DNA of 64,000 bases from positions 124,001 to 188,000 of the forward strand of contig CAWHZD010000001.1 in the NCBI GenBank assembly GCA_963833745.1, read 5' to 3'. Made by a program: the position numbers and the translations under genes. Positions 50,913-60,145 of this stretch are shown here, piece by piece. Position 1 is the stretch's first letter, and every line of letters begins with the position of its first letter. This stretch comes from AP-15 sp963833745. GTDB taxonomy: Bacteria > Pseudomonadota > Alphaproteobacteria > ATCC43930 > CGMCC-115725. Below the pieces are notes generated by a model. That model searched no databases, had not been told where the DNA came from, and saw nothing but the letters and a program-made list of their open reading frames with translations.

Positions 50913-52358
50913 ATGCGCTTACCCAAGCTTGATCTGGCGGATATTCAGGGCGACGTCTTGGAAGGCCTGCAAAAGAATTATGAGAACTTCGTTTTCTTTA
51001 AGATCGCCTCGCCGATTTCGTTTAAGCACCTTGCCAAGATATGGGTGAACCGCAGAATCTCGACGACGGAGCTGGTCCATGACCAACAACTGGCGAGCGA
51101 CCGCCGGAAACAGCGAGGACAGAAGGCGAACGAATTGTTTCACGGTTTGAATCTCGGCTTTGCGAAGGATGGCCTCGATCGGCTGATCGGCGCCGCGCGG
51201 CCAAAGCTCGATCGGGCGTTTGAACGAGGCGCTCACCATTCCGACACAACCGAGGCTCTAAACGACCCGCCCAAATCAGGTTGGCTGCCGAACTTTGTCG
51301 CGGACCAGACCGACGGTGTGTTTCTGGTCACCGGGCCCGATCGGCCGTCTGTGATGGTTCACTCCAATGAGTTACTCAAATTCTTAGGTAGTTCGATCGA
51401 GGTCGTGTATTCGGAAATGGGAAATGTGCGGCCGGGGGTGCAACGCGGGCACGAGCATTTCGGCTTTCTCGACAATATTTCGCAGCCGGGCATCCGCGGG
51501 CTGACGCGGCCGTCAAAGCCGATTTACCGGCCCGACGAGGGCTTGCCGGGCCAGGATCTGCTGTGGCCGGGCGAGTTTGTGTTCGGCTACCCGGGTCAGG
51601 ACCCGAAGGATCCGGTCAAAGCGGGGCCGCCGCCTGAGATGGCGGCGCCGTGGATGAAGACCGGGTCCTTCATGGTGTTCCGCCGCCTCGAGCAGAAAGT
51701 CCCCGAGTTCCGCCGGTTTGTCGCCGAGCGCGCGGCCAGGCTCGGAATGGACCGGGAACTGCTCGCCGCGCGCATGGTCGGCCGCTGGAAGGGCGGCGCG
51801 CCGTTGGAATTGGCGCCGTTGCGCGACAACCCGGCGCTCGGAGGCGATGAAAACCGCAACAACGATTTCGCCTACGGCGACGATCCCTTTCAGCGCAGAT
51901 GCCCGTATGCGGCGCATATCCGCAAGGTCTACCCGCGCGACGACACCGGCAACGAGGCCGAGGCGCAGCGCCATCGCATCATCCGCGCCGGCATCCCATT
52001 CGGCCCCGAAATCGAGCCGGGCGAGACGGTGACGCGGCACAGCCGCGGGCTGATGTTCGTGTGCTACCAGACCTCGATCGAGCGCCAGTTCGAGTTCATC
52101 CAGCGCAGCTATTCGAACAACCCCGATTTTGTCGAAGGCAAGACGCGGCCCGGCGGCGGTGCCGTCACCCCTGGCTTCGACCCGGTCATCGGGCAGGCGC
52201 CCGGCGACAGCGCCCGCGAGATGGACGAGCCCTACCCGAACTACCCGGCCGGCAGCCGCCGTACCACGCTGGACATCCCGAACCAGTTCATCGTCCTGAC
52301 CGCGGCGGCCTATTTCTTCATGCCGTCGATGACCGCGCTGCGCACGGTGCTGACCTGA
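50913..52358 (+). CDS. Dyp-type haem peroxidase
   Basis: A 481-residue peroxidase of the larger, class-D-like DyP group. The distal motif is HEHFGFLDNISQPGIRG (D187; Asn188 replaces the Gly of GxxDG). The proximal haem ligand is likely H335 in CPYAAHIRKVYPRD, and the distal Arg is R358 in HRIIRAGIPFGPE. RGLMFVCYQTSIERQFEFIQRSYSNNPDF is a family C-terminal segment. No Tat or Sec signal is present, so it is probably cytosolic or an encapsulated cargo, though no encapsulin gene is visible. ATG at 50913 follows AGGGGAAACGC. It oxidises dyes and phenolics with H2O2; the natural substrate is unknown. Confidence 0.92.
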   Translation: MRLPKLDLADIQGDVLEGLQKNYENFVFFKIASPISFKHLAKIWVNRRISTTELVHDQQLASDRRKQRGQKANELFHGLNLGFAKDGLDRLIGAARPKLDRAFERGAHHSDTTEALNDPPKSGWLPNFVADQTDGVFLVTGPDRPSVMVHSNELLKFLGSSIEVVYSEMGNVRPGVQRGHEHFGFLDNISQPGIRGLTRPSKPIYRPDEGLPGQDLLWPGEFVFGYPGQDPKDPVKAGPPPEMAAPWMKTGSFMVFRRLEQKVPEFRRFVAERAARLGMDRELLAARMVGRWKGGAPLELAPLRDNPALGGDENRNNDFAYGDDPFQRRCPYAAHIRKVYPRDDTGNEAEAQRHRIIRAGIPFGPEIEPGETVTRHSRGLMFVCYQTSIERQFEFIQRSYSNNPDFVEGKTRPGGGAVTPGFDPVIGQAPGDSAREMDEPYPNYPAGSRRTTLDIPNQFIVLTAAAYFFMPSMTALRTVLT

Positions 52359-52621
52359 CGCCCCGCGGTCGAGCCCGACTCTGATCACCCTAGAATCGCC
52401 TCTTTCGCATCGTACACATCCGGTTGCCGGACGGTCCTCGGTACCAGGCGAAGCGTGCTCGGAAGAGAGTGGGCCTCAACCTATGGGAGAGAGATTTTGC
52501 TGTAGATTCGCTGCAGATTCTGCAAACGAAAGATAATGGCGGCAACCGTCGCTTGTGCCGTCTCGAGGTGATCGACGGCGGTCGGCGGCGCGCGCTAATC
52601 TACGCGATTGGGAGGAACCTC

Positions 52622-53796
52622 ATGAAACGCAGCAGCGCGCGGATCCTGACCACCCATGTCGGCAGCCTGCCGCGGCCGCCCGACCTGTTGGCGATGATCC
52701 AGGCAAAGGAGCAGGGTGCGGCGCTCGACCCGCAGGCTTTTGCCAGCCGTGTCAAAAACGCGGTCGCGGCGGTCGTCAAAATGCAGTCCGAGAGCGGCGT
52801 CGACATCGTCGCCGACGGTGAAATGGGGCGGTTCGGCTTATCCCCTATGTCAACGAGCGTCTAACCGGCATCGAGCCGCGCAAGAACGCGAGCCGCAGCG
52901 GCGGTTGGAGCCAGTCGCGCGAATACCTCGCTTTCCCCGAATATTACCAGTGGGCGGCCGAGATGCCCGGCGCGGCGGGACGGGCGCCGCCGACGCAATG
53001 GGTCTGCACCGGGCCGGTCTCATATCGCGGGCATGACGCATTGCAACGCGACGTCGACAACCTCAAGGCCGCTCTCGCCGGCATCGCGCACGAGGAAGCC
53101 TTCATGCCGGCGGTGTCGCCCACCAACCTCGCCAATTGGAACACCAACGAATACTACAAGACCGACGAGGAATTCCGGGTCGCGCTCGCCGACGCATTGC
53201 GCGAGGAATACCGGGCGATCGTCGACGCCGGACTCGTCCTGCAGATCGACGAACCGCAATTGGCCAGCCATTGGGCGATGCATCCCGAAATCGACCTCGC
53301 GCAATGCCGCAAATGGGCGAGCGCCAGCGTCGAAGTGCTGAACCACGCGCTTGCCGGCATTCCGGCCGAGCGCGTCCGCTACCACACCTGCTACAGCATC
53401 AACATGGGACCGCGCGTCCACGACATGGAATTGAAGCACATCGTCGACATCATGCTGCGGGTCGAGGCCGGCGGTTATTCGTTCGAGGCGGCCAACCCGC
53501 GCCATGAGCACGAATGGCAGGTGTGGGAGACCGCCAAGTTGCCCGCGGGCAAGGTGCTGATCCCCGGGGTCATCACCCACGCCTCCAATCTCGTCGAGCA
53601 CCCCGAAGCCATCGCCCAGCGGATCGGCCGCTTTGCCGCCGTCGTCGGCCGCGAAAACGTGATCGCCGGCGCCGATTGCGGCTTTGCCAGCTTTTCGACC
53701 TCGTGCGAGGTCCATCCGAGCGTCGTGTGGACCAAGCTCGCCGCCCTTGGCGCGGGTGCGCGTCTGGCGACGACGGAACTATGGGGTCGATCCTGA
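52622..53796 (+). pseudogene. Cobalamin-independent methionine synthase (MetE C-terminal)-like gene with one-base frameshift
   Basis: The 5' part (52622-52864) encodes MKRSSARILTTHVGSLPRPPDL and, later, SGVDIVADGEMGRFG, then runs out of frame. The 3' part continues from about 52840 as IPYVNERLTGIEPRKNASRSGG through 53796. It includes the UROD/MetE-like zinc-site segments VRYHTCYSINMGPR and GADCGFASFSTSCEV. One base is missing near 52838-52840. With repair the product would be a single protein of about 391 residues, the size of stand-alone MetE-like enzymes that move methyl or alkyl groups onto thiols. Relatives are annotated as methionine synthase II; the substrate is unknown. ATG 52963 is an internal codon, not a likely natural start. 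Confidence 0.8.
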
Positions 53797-53825
53797 ATAT
53801 CCCTCGCGAAAGGCACGCCGTTCGC

Positions 53826-53839
53826 CGTGGTTAACCACG
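53826..53839. promoter_or_regulatory. Perfect palindrome CGTGGTTAACCACG upstream of tkt
   Basis: All 14 bases are self-complementary. A second perfect palindrome, GCAGAGCTCTGC, lies at 53875-53886. Both are in the 169-base gap before tkt and may be operators; no known regulator motif is assigned. Confidence 0.4.
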
Positions 53840-53931
53840 AGGCGACCTGCCATCCGATAAAACCGGATAACAGTGCAGAGCTCTGCCTGAGGACGCAGAC
53901 GCGTGCGCTTCGATCGGCCGCTCGGCCGCCC

Positions 53932-53959
53932 TTGTGCTGATCGGGTCAGCCGCTATTCT
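53932..53959 (+). promoter_or_regulatory. Candidate promoter giving a leaderless tkt transcript
   Basis: TTGTGC (53932-53937) and TATTCT (53954-53959) are 16 bases apart. Transcription would start about 7 bases after the -10, at or next to the A of ATG 53966. No Shine-Dalgarno sequence stands before this ATG. Confidence 0.4.
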
Positions 53960-53965
53960 GAGTGC

Positions 53966-55972
53966 ATGAACGACATCGCCCCTGCGCTGCCTTCACCCCG
54001 CGACCCGAAACTTCGCCACATGGCCGATGCGCTGCGCGCGCTGGCGATGGATGCGGTCGAAAAGGCCAAATCCGGCCATCCCGGCATGCCGATGGGCATG
54101 GCCGACATCGCCACGGTGCTGTTTACCAAGTACCTGCGCTATGACCCCCATGCCCCCGACTGGCCCGACCGCGACCGTTTCGTGGTGTCGAACGGGCACG
54201 GCTCGATGCTGCTCTACGGCCTTCTCTACCTGACCGGCTATCCCGACATGACGATGGCCGAGATCGAGCATTTCCGGCAGCTTGGCAGCCGCACCGCCGG
54301 CCATCCCGAGCGCGGCCATGCAAGCGGCATCGAGACCACGACCGGGCCGCTCGGCCAGGGGCTCGGCAACTCGGTCGGCATGGCGCTCGCCGAGCGTATG
54401 CTGGCGGCGCAATTCGGCAGCGAGGTCGTCGACCACTACACCTACGTCTTTTGCGGCGACGGCTGCCTGATGGAGGGGATCAGCCACGAGGCGATGTCGA
54501 TCGCCGGCCATCTGCGCCTCAACAAGCTGATCGTGCTGTATGATGACAATTCGATCTCGATCGACGGGCCGACGAGCCTCGCCGTCTCCGACGACCAGGT
54601 CTTGCGCTTCCGCGCGCATGGTTGGGCCGCCGAGCGGATCGACGGCCACGACACCGACGCGATCGCCGCGGCGATCGAGCGCGCGCACAACAGCGACCGG
54701 CCGAGCCTGATCGCCTGCCGCACGATGATCGCGTTTGGCGCGCCGACCAAGGCCGGCACCGCGGCGGCGCATGGCAACCCGCTCGGTGCGCCCGAAATTG
54801 CCGGGGCGCGTGAGCGCCTCGGTTGGAACTACCCACCGTTTGTCGTCCCCGACGACGTGCTCGCGGCCTGGCGCGAGGCGGGAGGGCGCGGCGCCGCCGT
54901 TCGCAAAGCGTGGGAGGCGCGGCTGCAGGCCGTGCCGGCCGACAGACGCGTCGAATTTCTGCGCCGTCAGCGCCGCGAGTTGCCGGCCGGCGTCGATCAG
55001 GCGCTCGCCGAGGTTTGCGACGGCTTTCGCAAGGCCGACGCCAAGATCGCGACCCGCCAGGCATCTGGCACGGTGCTCGACACTCTGACCCGGGTCGTGC
55101 CCGAACTGGTCGGCGGCTCGGCCGACCTGACCCCGTCGAACAACACGCGCGCCAAGGATCTGAAGGAGATCCGGCCCGGCGACTATTCCGGCCGCTACGT
55201 TCATTGGGGCGTGCGCGAGCACGGCATGGCGGCGGCGATGAACGGGATCGCCGTGCATGGCGGGCTCATTCCTTATGGCGGGACGTTTCTGACTTTTTCC
55301 GATTATTGCCGGCCGTCGATCCGATTAGCGGCATTTATGGGCGCGGGCGTCGTCTACGTGATGACCCACGATTCGATCGGGCTTGGTGAGGACGGCCCAA
55401 CCCATCAGCCGGTCGAGCATCTGGCGGCCCTGCGTGCCATCCCCGGGCTCTACGTGTACCGGCCGGCGGACCCGATCGAGACCGCCGAATGCTGGGCGTT
55501 GGTGCTGCAACGCCGCGACGCGCCGGCGCTGCTGGCATTGACCCGGCAGTCCTTGCCGTTGCTGCGCCGTGAGCCGTCAGCAGGCAACCGCTCGGCGCAT
55601 GGCGCCTATGTGCTGGCCGAGGCCGACGGCGGTCGCCAGGTCACTCTGCTCGCCACGGGCTCGGAAGTGTCGCTCGCAATGGAGGCGCGCGACGTGCTCG
55701 CCAAGGACGGGATCCGCGCCGCGGTGGTGTCGATGCCGTGCTGGGAATTGTTCGCGGCCGAGCCGAAAGAATACCACGACCGGGTTCTCGGCACCGCACC
55801 CCGGGTCGCGGTCGAGGCTGCGGTCGGTTTCGGCTGGGACCGCTGGGTCGGTCCGCACGGCGCGTTTGTCGGCATGCACGGCTTTGGCGCCTCGGCGCCG
55901 GGCGAGGCGCTTTACCCGCATTTCGGGATCACGCCCGAAAAGGTTGCCGAAGCCGCCCGCTCGCTTCTATAG
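53966..55972 (+). CDS. tkt: Transketolase
   Basis: A 668-residue thiamine-diphosphate enzyme of the pentose phosphate pathway. Seen are LRALAMDAVEKAKSGHPGMPMGMADIATVLF, SNGHGSMLLYGLLYLTGY, TTGPLGQGLGNSVGMALAER, the ThDP/Mg motif CGDGCLMEGISHEAMSIAGH, and YDDNSISIDG. The Pyr domain has REHGMAAAMNGIAVHGG and DSIGLGEDGPTHQPVEHLA, then the C-terminal domain. ATG at 53966 is preferred over the in-frame GTG at 53903, whose extra 21 residues have no similarity. It is followed, 30 bases later, by gap. No phosphoketolase or Calvin-cycle genes are nearby. Confidence 0.97.
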   Translation: MNDIAPALPSPRDPKLRHMADALRALAMDAVEKAKSGHPGMPMGMADIATVLFTKYLRYDPHAPDWPDRDRFVVSNGHGSMLLYGLLYLTGYPDMTMAEIEHFRQLGSRTAGHPERGHASGIETTTGPLGQGLGNSVGMALAERMLAAQFGSEVVDHYTYVFCGDGCLMEGISHEAMSIAGHLRLNKLIVLYDDNSISIDGPTSLAVSDDQVLRFRAHGWAAERIDGHDTDAIAAAIERAHNSDRPSLIACRTMIAFGAPTKAGTAAAHGNPLGAPEIAGARERLGWNYPPFVVPDDVLAAWREAGGRGAAVRKAWEARLQAVPADRRVEFLRRQRRELPAGVDQALAEVCDGFRKADAKIATRQASGTVLDTLTRVVPELVGGSADLTPSNNTRAKDLKEIRPGDYSGRYVHWGVREHGMAAAMNGIAVHGGLIPYGGTFLTFSDYCRPSIRLAAFMGAGVVYVMTHDSIGLGEDGPTHQPVEHLAALRAIPGLYVYRPADPIETAECWALVLQRRDAPALLALTRQSLPLLRREPSAGNRSAHGAYVLAEADGGRQVTLLATGSEVSLAMEARDVLAKDGIRAAVVSMPCWELFAAEPKEYHDRVLGTAPRVAVEAAVGFGWDRWVGPHGAFVGMHGFGASAPGEALYPHFGITPEKVAEAARSLL

Positions 55973-56002
55973 ATTGGCGAAAGCCTTCGGAGGGAGCGAG
56001 CG

Positions 56003-57013
56003 ATGACGGTACGGGTTGCCATCAACGGTTTCGGCCGCATCGGCCGCCTCGTTTTGCGTGCGGCCTGTGAAAGTCGGCGCGATGACATCGAGGTCGTCGG
56101 GATCAACGACCTCGGCCCGGTCGAGACCAACGCTCATTTGCTGCGGTTCGACAGCGTGCACGGCCGCTTCCCCGGTGAGGTCGCCACCGGCGACGGCTGG
56201 ATGGATGTCGGCCGCGGCAAGATTACCGTAACCGCCGAACGCGATCCCGCAAAATTGCCGTGGCGTAAGCTCGGCGTCGACGTGGCGCTCGAATGCACCG
56301 GTATTTTTACCAAGCGCGAGACTGCCGGGAAGCATCTCGAAGCCGGCGCCAAACGCGTCGTCATCTCGGCACCGGCCGACGGCGTCGATATGACCCTTGT
56401 GATGGGGGTCAACCATGACGAGCTGACGCCGGCTCACGAGATCATCTCGAACGCGTCGTGCACGACCAATTGCCTCGCCCCGGTGGCGTATGTGCTGCAT
56501 CAGGGGATCGGGATCGAGCGCGGCTACATGACGACGATCCACTCCTATACCGGCGACCAGAGCCTCCAGGACACCTTGCACTCGGATCTGCGCCGGGCGC
56601 GCGCTGCGGCCTTGTCGCTGATTCCGACCTCGACCGGGGCGGCACGGTCGGTGGGGCTGGTGTTGCCGGCGTTGAAGGGCAAGCTCGACGGCACCGCGAT
56701 CCGGGTCCCGACCGCGAACGTGTCGCTGATCGATTTCAAATTCGACGCGGCGCGTGAAACCTCGGCCGACGAGGTCAACGGGCTGATGGAAGATGCCGCG
56801 AAGTCGAACCGGCTGAAGGGCATCATCGGCATCAACAAGGCGCCGACGGTGTCGGTCGACTTCAACCACGACCCGCACAGCTCGACATTCGACGTGACCC
56901 AGACCCAGGTGCTCGACAAGACCTTTGTGCGGGTACTGTCGTGGTACGACAACGAATGGGGTTTCTCGAACCGCATGGTCGAAGTCGCCGCGCTCTTCGG
57001 CCAGATGCGCTGA
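56003..57013 (+). CDS. gap: Glyceraldehyde-3-phosphate dehydrogenase, type I
   Basis: A 336-residue GAPDH. NAD-binding is shown by VRVAINGFGRIGRLVLRAA. The catalytic loop is SNASCTTNCLAPVAYVLHQ, and the phosphate-binding part is HSYTGDQSLQDTLHSDLRRARAAALSLIPTSTGAARSVG. The C-terminus has LSWYDNEWGFSNRMVEVAALF. INDLGPVETNAHLLRFDSVHG shows the nucleotide-specificity loop; an erythrose-4-phosphate dehydrogenase is less likely. ATG at 56003 follows GGAGGGAGCGAGCG. pgk, usually downstream, is not here; glgP follows after 300 bases. Confidence 0.97.
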   Translation: MTVRVAINGFGRIGRLVLRAACESRRDDIEVVGINDLGPVETNAHLLRFDSVHGRFPGEVATGDGWMDVGRGKITVTAERDPAKLPWRKLGVDVALECTGIFTKRETAGKHLEAGAKRVVISAPADGVDMTLVMGVNHDELTPAHEIISNASCTTNCLAPVAYVLHQGIGIERGYMTTIHSYTGDQSLQDTLHSDLRRARAAALSLIPTSTGAARSVGLVLPALKGKLDGTAIRVPTANVSLIDFKFDAARETSADEVNGLMEDAAKSNRLKGIIGINKAPTVSVDFNHDPHSSTFDVTQTQVLDKTFVRVLSWYDNEWGFSNRMVEVAALFGQMR

Positions 57014-57313
57014 AAGGGGCCGGGGCCGGGGCCGCTTCTAGCCTGAGACAAGCCCTGGAACCAAGTCGACAGTTGCGTTCGTCTCGCATTTTTCTCCACT
57101 CGGCGGTGGGGCCGTGGCCGATGCGCGATTCTCGCGGTGATCGCCGCGGAACGCCATGATCAGGCGTTAATATTGATTGTTTGCCACGCTTGCGGCGGGA
57201 ACCATTGCGCGCACCCGTGGTGGTAGCGTAGCTCTAGGTTTCGCGCCGCCGACGACGGCCGGCCGATCTCGGCCCGCGCTGCGACAAGATAATTTGACCA
57301 GGTCCCCCGTTTA
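57014..57313. other. Intergenic region (300 bases) between gap and glgP
   Basis: No gene is visible. It begins with three GGGGCC units (57016-57033), which could form part of a G-rich structure at the end of the gap transcript. AT-richer sequence near 57160-57180 and 57280-57300 may hold the glgP promoter. No clear Shine-Dalgarno precedes the glgP ATG. Confidence 0.4.
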
Positions 57314-59806
57314 ATGTCGTCGAACACCAGCAAACAGAATGTGGCCCCGACCGGACTGTTGCCGCCGATCGCCGATACTCCGGCGAGTGAAGACGACGTG
57401 CGTGAATTCGGATCGACGGTGCTGGCCAAGCTCACCTTGGCCGTCGGCAAGGCCGCTCCTGCCGCTACCGACCGCGACTGGTTTGTCGCCACCGCGCTTG
57501 CCTTGCGCGACCGCGTCATCCATCGCTGGCTTGCCGCCGACCGCGCGAGTGAGGCAAAGGGACGCAAGCGTGTCTACTACCTGTCGCTGGAATTTCTGAT
57601 CGGGCGGCTGCTCAGCGATGTCGTCGAAAATCTGCGGCTGGCTGAGATCGTCCGCGTCGCGCTTGGCGATATCGGCGTCGATCTCGATCGGATGCGCAAC
57701 GCCGAGCCCGATGCCGCCCTCGGCAATGGCGGTCTTGGGCGGCTGGCGGCCTGTTTTATGGACAGCATGACGGCGCTCGGCATCCCCGCCTGCGGCTATG
57801 GCATTCGTTACGACCACGGTCTGTTTCGCCAGGTCATCAAGGACGGCTGGCAGCAGGAGCTCCCCGAGCATTGGCTGTCTTTCGGCAATCCGTGGGAATT
57901 CGAGCGGCCTGAAATCGTCTACGACATCAGCTATGGCGGCGAGGTCGATCGCGTCGCCGCAAACGGCCGCTCGCGCGCGGTTTGGCATCCCGACGAAACC
58001 ATCCAGGCCGTCGCCTACGACACGCCGATCGTCGGCTGGCGTGGGCGGCACGTCAATCGGCTGCGGCTGTGGTCGGCGCGGGCGGTCGACCCGTTGCGGC
58101 TCGACATCTTTAACGAAGGCGACCACGTTGCGGCGCTGGCGCAGCAGGCGCGCGCCGAAGCCATTTCAAAGATCCTGTATCCAAGCGACGACACGCCGGC
58201 GGGGCAAGAGCTGCGGCTGCGGCAGGAGTATTTTTTTGTCGCGGCTTCGATCCAGGATCTGGTGCACTGGCATGTTCGAAACTACGGCAATATTTTCACC
58301 TTGCCGCAACAGGCCGCCATTCAGCTCAACGACACGCACCCCAGCATCGCGATCGCGGAATTGATGCGGGTGCTGGTCGATGGCTACCGGCTGCCCTGGG
58401 ACGGGGCATGGCGCATCACTCAGGCCACCTGCTCCTACACCAATCATTCGCTGTTGCCCGAAGCGCTGGAAAGCTGGCCGGTGCGGTTGTTCGAGCGATT
58501 GCTGCCGCGTCATCTCGAGATCATTTATGCGCTCAACCGCGATCATCTGGCGGCGGTGCAGCAACGGGATCCCGATAGCGCACCTAGCCTCGCAGCGATT
58601 TCACTGATCGACGAAGCCGATGGCGGGCGAGTGCGCATGGGCCATCTAGGGTTTCTGGGCTCGCATCGCGTGAACGGCGTGTCTGTACTGCATGCCGAGC
58701 TGATGCGCCAAACCGTGTTCAGCGATTTTCACCGGCTTTATCCCGAGCGGATCGTCGACAAGACCAACGGCATCACCTTTCGCCGCTGGCTGCATCAGGC
58801 GAACCCGTCACTGACCAAGCTGCTGTGCGCGGCTTGCGGTCCCGAAATTCTCGACAATTCGTTGGCCCTCGGCCGCCTCGCCGAGCAGGCCGCCGATTGC
58901 GCATTGCGCGAGCGGCTGGCGGCCGTCAAACACGCCAACAAGCGCACGCTCACCCGTTTGGTCCGCGACCGTCTCGGGCTGCGGCTCGATCCCGGAGCAC
59001 TGTTTGACGTCCAGATCAAGCGGATCCACGAATACAAGCGGCAATTGCTGAATTTGCTGGAAACCATCGCGCGCTACCTCGCGATCCGAGCCGAGCCCGA
59101 GCGAGACTGGGTGCCGCGCGTCAAGATTTTCGCCGGAAAGGCGGCGCCGAGCTACGTGCAGGCAAAGCTGATCATCAAACTCGCGAACGATTTGGCTGAC
59201 CTAATTAATAACGATCCGCTGATAGAGGACCGGCTGAAGCTCGTTTTCATTCCCAACTACAATGTCAGCCTGGCGGAGATGATCATTCCCGCCGCCGATC
59301 TGTCGGAACAGATTTCGACTGCGGGCATGGAAGCGTCGGGCACCGGCAACATGAAGCTGGCGCTGAACGGCGCGCTGACGATCGGCACGCTCGACGGCGC
59401 CAATATCGAGATCCGCGACCGCGTCGGCGCCGAAAACATTGTCATCTTCGGTCTGCGCGCCGAGGAGGTGGTGGAGCGCTGCCGCTCCGGCTTCGACGCC
59501 AGCGCCGCGATTGCCGCGTCACCTGAACTCGCCGAGGTGGTCGACGCGATCGAGACCGGCATGTTTTCGCCGGACGACCGGCAGCGCTTCAATGACTTGA
59601 CGAACCGGCTCAGATATGCCGACCGCTTTATGGTGGCGGAAGATTTCGCCGCCTATCGCGCCGCGCAGCAGCAGATCGACACGCTGTGGCGCTCGCCCGA
59701 GTGCTGGGGTCGCAGCGCGATCCTGAACATTGCCGGCATGGGCTGGTTCTCCTCCGACCGCACGATCACCAGCTACGCCCGCGACATCTGGGATGTGCCG
59801 GTGTGA
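57314..59806 (+). CDS. glgP: Glycogen/starch/alpha-glucan phosphorylase
   Basis: An 830-residue GT35 enzyme that releases glucose-1-phosphate from glycogen. Signature segments are RVYYLSLEFLIGRLLSDV near residues 90-107, AALGNGGLGRLAACFMDSMT, IQLNDTHPSIAIAELMRVLVD and KRIHEYKRQLLNLL. The pyridoxal-phosphate lysine is in GMEASGTGNMKLALNGALTIGTLDGANIEI. Length is normal. ATG at 57314 opens the frame; an upstream extension is not possible without a stop nearby. Other glycogen genes (glgA, glgB, glgC) are not in the window. Confidence 0.97.
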   Translation: MSSNTSKQNVAPTGLLPPIADTPASEDDVREFGSTVLAKLTLAVGKAAPAATDRDWFVATALALRDRVIHRWLAADRASEAKGRKRVYYLSLEFLIGRLLSDVVENLRLAEIVRVALGDIGVDLDRMRNAEPDAALGNGGLGRLAACFMDSMTALGIPACGYGIRYDHGLFRQVIKDGWQQELPEHWLSFGNPWEFERPEIVYDISYGGEVDRVAANGRSRAVWHPDETIQAVAYDTPIVGWRGRHVNRLRLWSARAVDPLRLDIFNEGDHVAALAQQARAEAISKILYPSDDTPAGQELRLRQEYFFVAASIQDLVHWHVRNYGNIFTLPQQAAIQLNDTHPSIAIAELMRVLVDGYRLPWDGAWRITQATCSYTNHSLLPEALESWPVRLFERLLPRHLEIIYALNRDHLAAVQQRDPDSAPSLAAISLIDEADGGRVRMGHLGFLGSHRVNGVSVLHAELMRQTVFSDFHRLYPERIVDKTNGITFRRWLHQANPSLTKLLCAACGPEILDNSLALGRLAEQAADCALRERLAAVKHANKRTLTRLVRDRLGLRLDPGALFDVQIKRIHEYKRQLLNLLETIARYLAIRAEPERDWVPRVKIFAGKAAPSYVQAKLIIKLANDLADLINNDPLIEDRLKLVFIPNYNVSLAEMIIPAADLSEQISTAGMEASGTGNMKLALNGALTIGTLDGANIEIRDRVGAENIVIFGLRAEEVVERCRSGFDASAAIAASPELAEVVDAIETGMFSPDDRQRFNDLTNRLRYADRFMVAEDFAAYRAAQQQIDTLWRSPECWGRSAILNIAGMGWFSSDRTITSYARDIWDVPV

Positions 59807-59902
59807 GGCAACCGCTGCCTCCGCTTCGACACCTATCTATGGCAGAGTCGAACTTGGCAGCCGCCCGGTCGCGCTTGCCTAATCCCGCACCTCCGGAATG
59901 TC

Positions 59903-60127
59903 GTGCGGAAATCCTGCAGTGCCGTGATCGCCAATTTCGGAGAACAAAATGCCACGATTGACAAGATCCGGGGAGATCTTAGGACGATCCGCATTGATCT
60001 CGATGAGATCAAGGGAAAGCTGTCAAACGTACCGACCACGTTTCAGCTTGTGTTCATGCAGGCAGCCCTGATCCTCGCCATATTCGTCGGTGCTTTTGGT
60101 CTTCTCAAGCTTGCCGCGCCACATTGA
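59903..60127 (+). CDS. Small coiled-coil/membrane-anchored protein, hypothetical
   Basis: A 74-residue protein from GTG 59903 with a charged N-terminal half (TIDKIRGDLRTIRIDLDEIKGKLSNVP) of heptad type. A single membrane segment (FQLVFMQAALILAIFVGAFGLLKLA, about 48-71) ends it. Proteins of this shape, coiled coil then one helix, are frequent small unknowns in Alphaproteobacteria. The start is uncertain; the first 15 residues have no family feature and the gene may be 5' truncated. It lies between glgP and the convergent GMC gene. Confidence 0.5.
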   Translation: MRKSCSAVIANFGEQNATIDKIRGDLRTIRIDLDEIKGKLSNVPTTFQLVFMQAALILAIFVGAFGLLKLAAPH

Positions 60128-60145
60128 AGCGCGGGCTTGTGCTCC

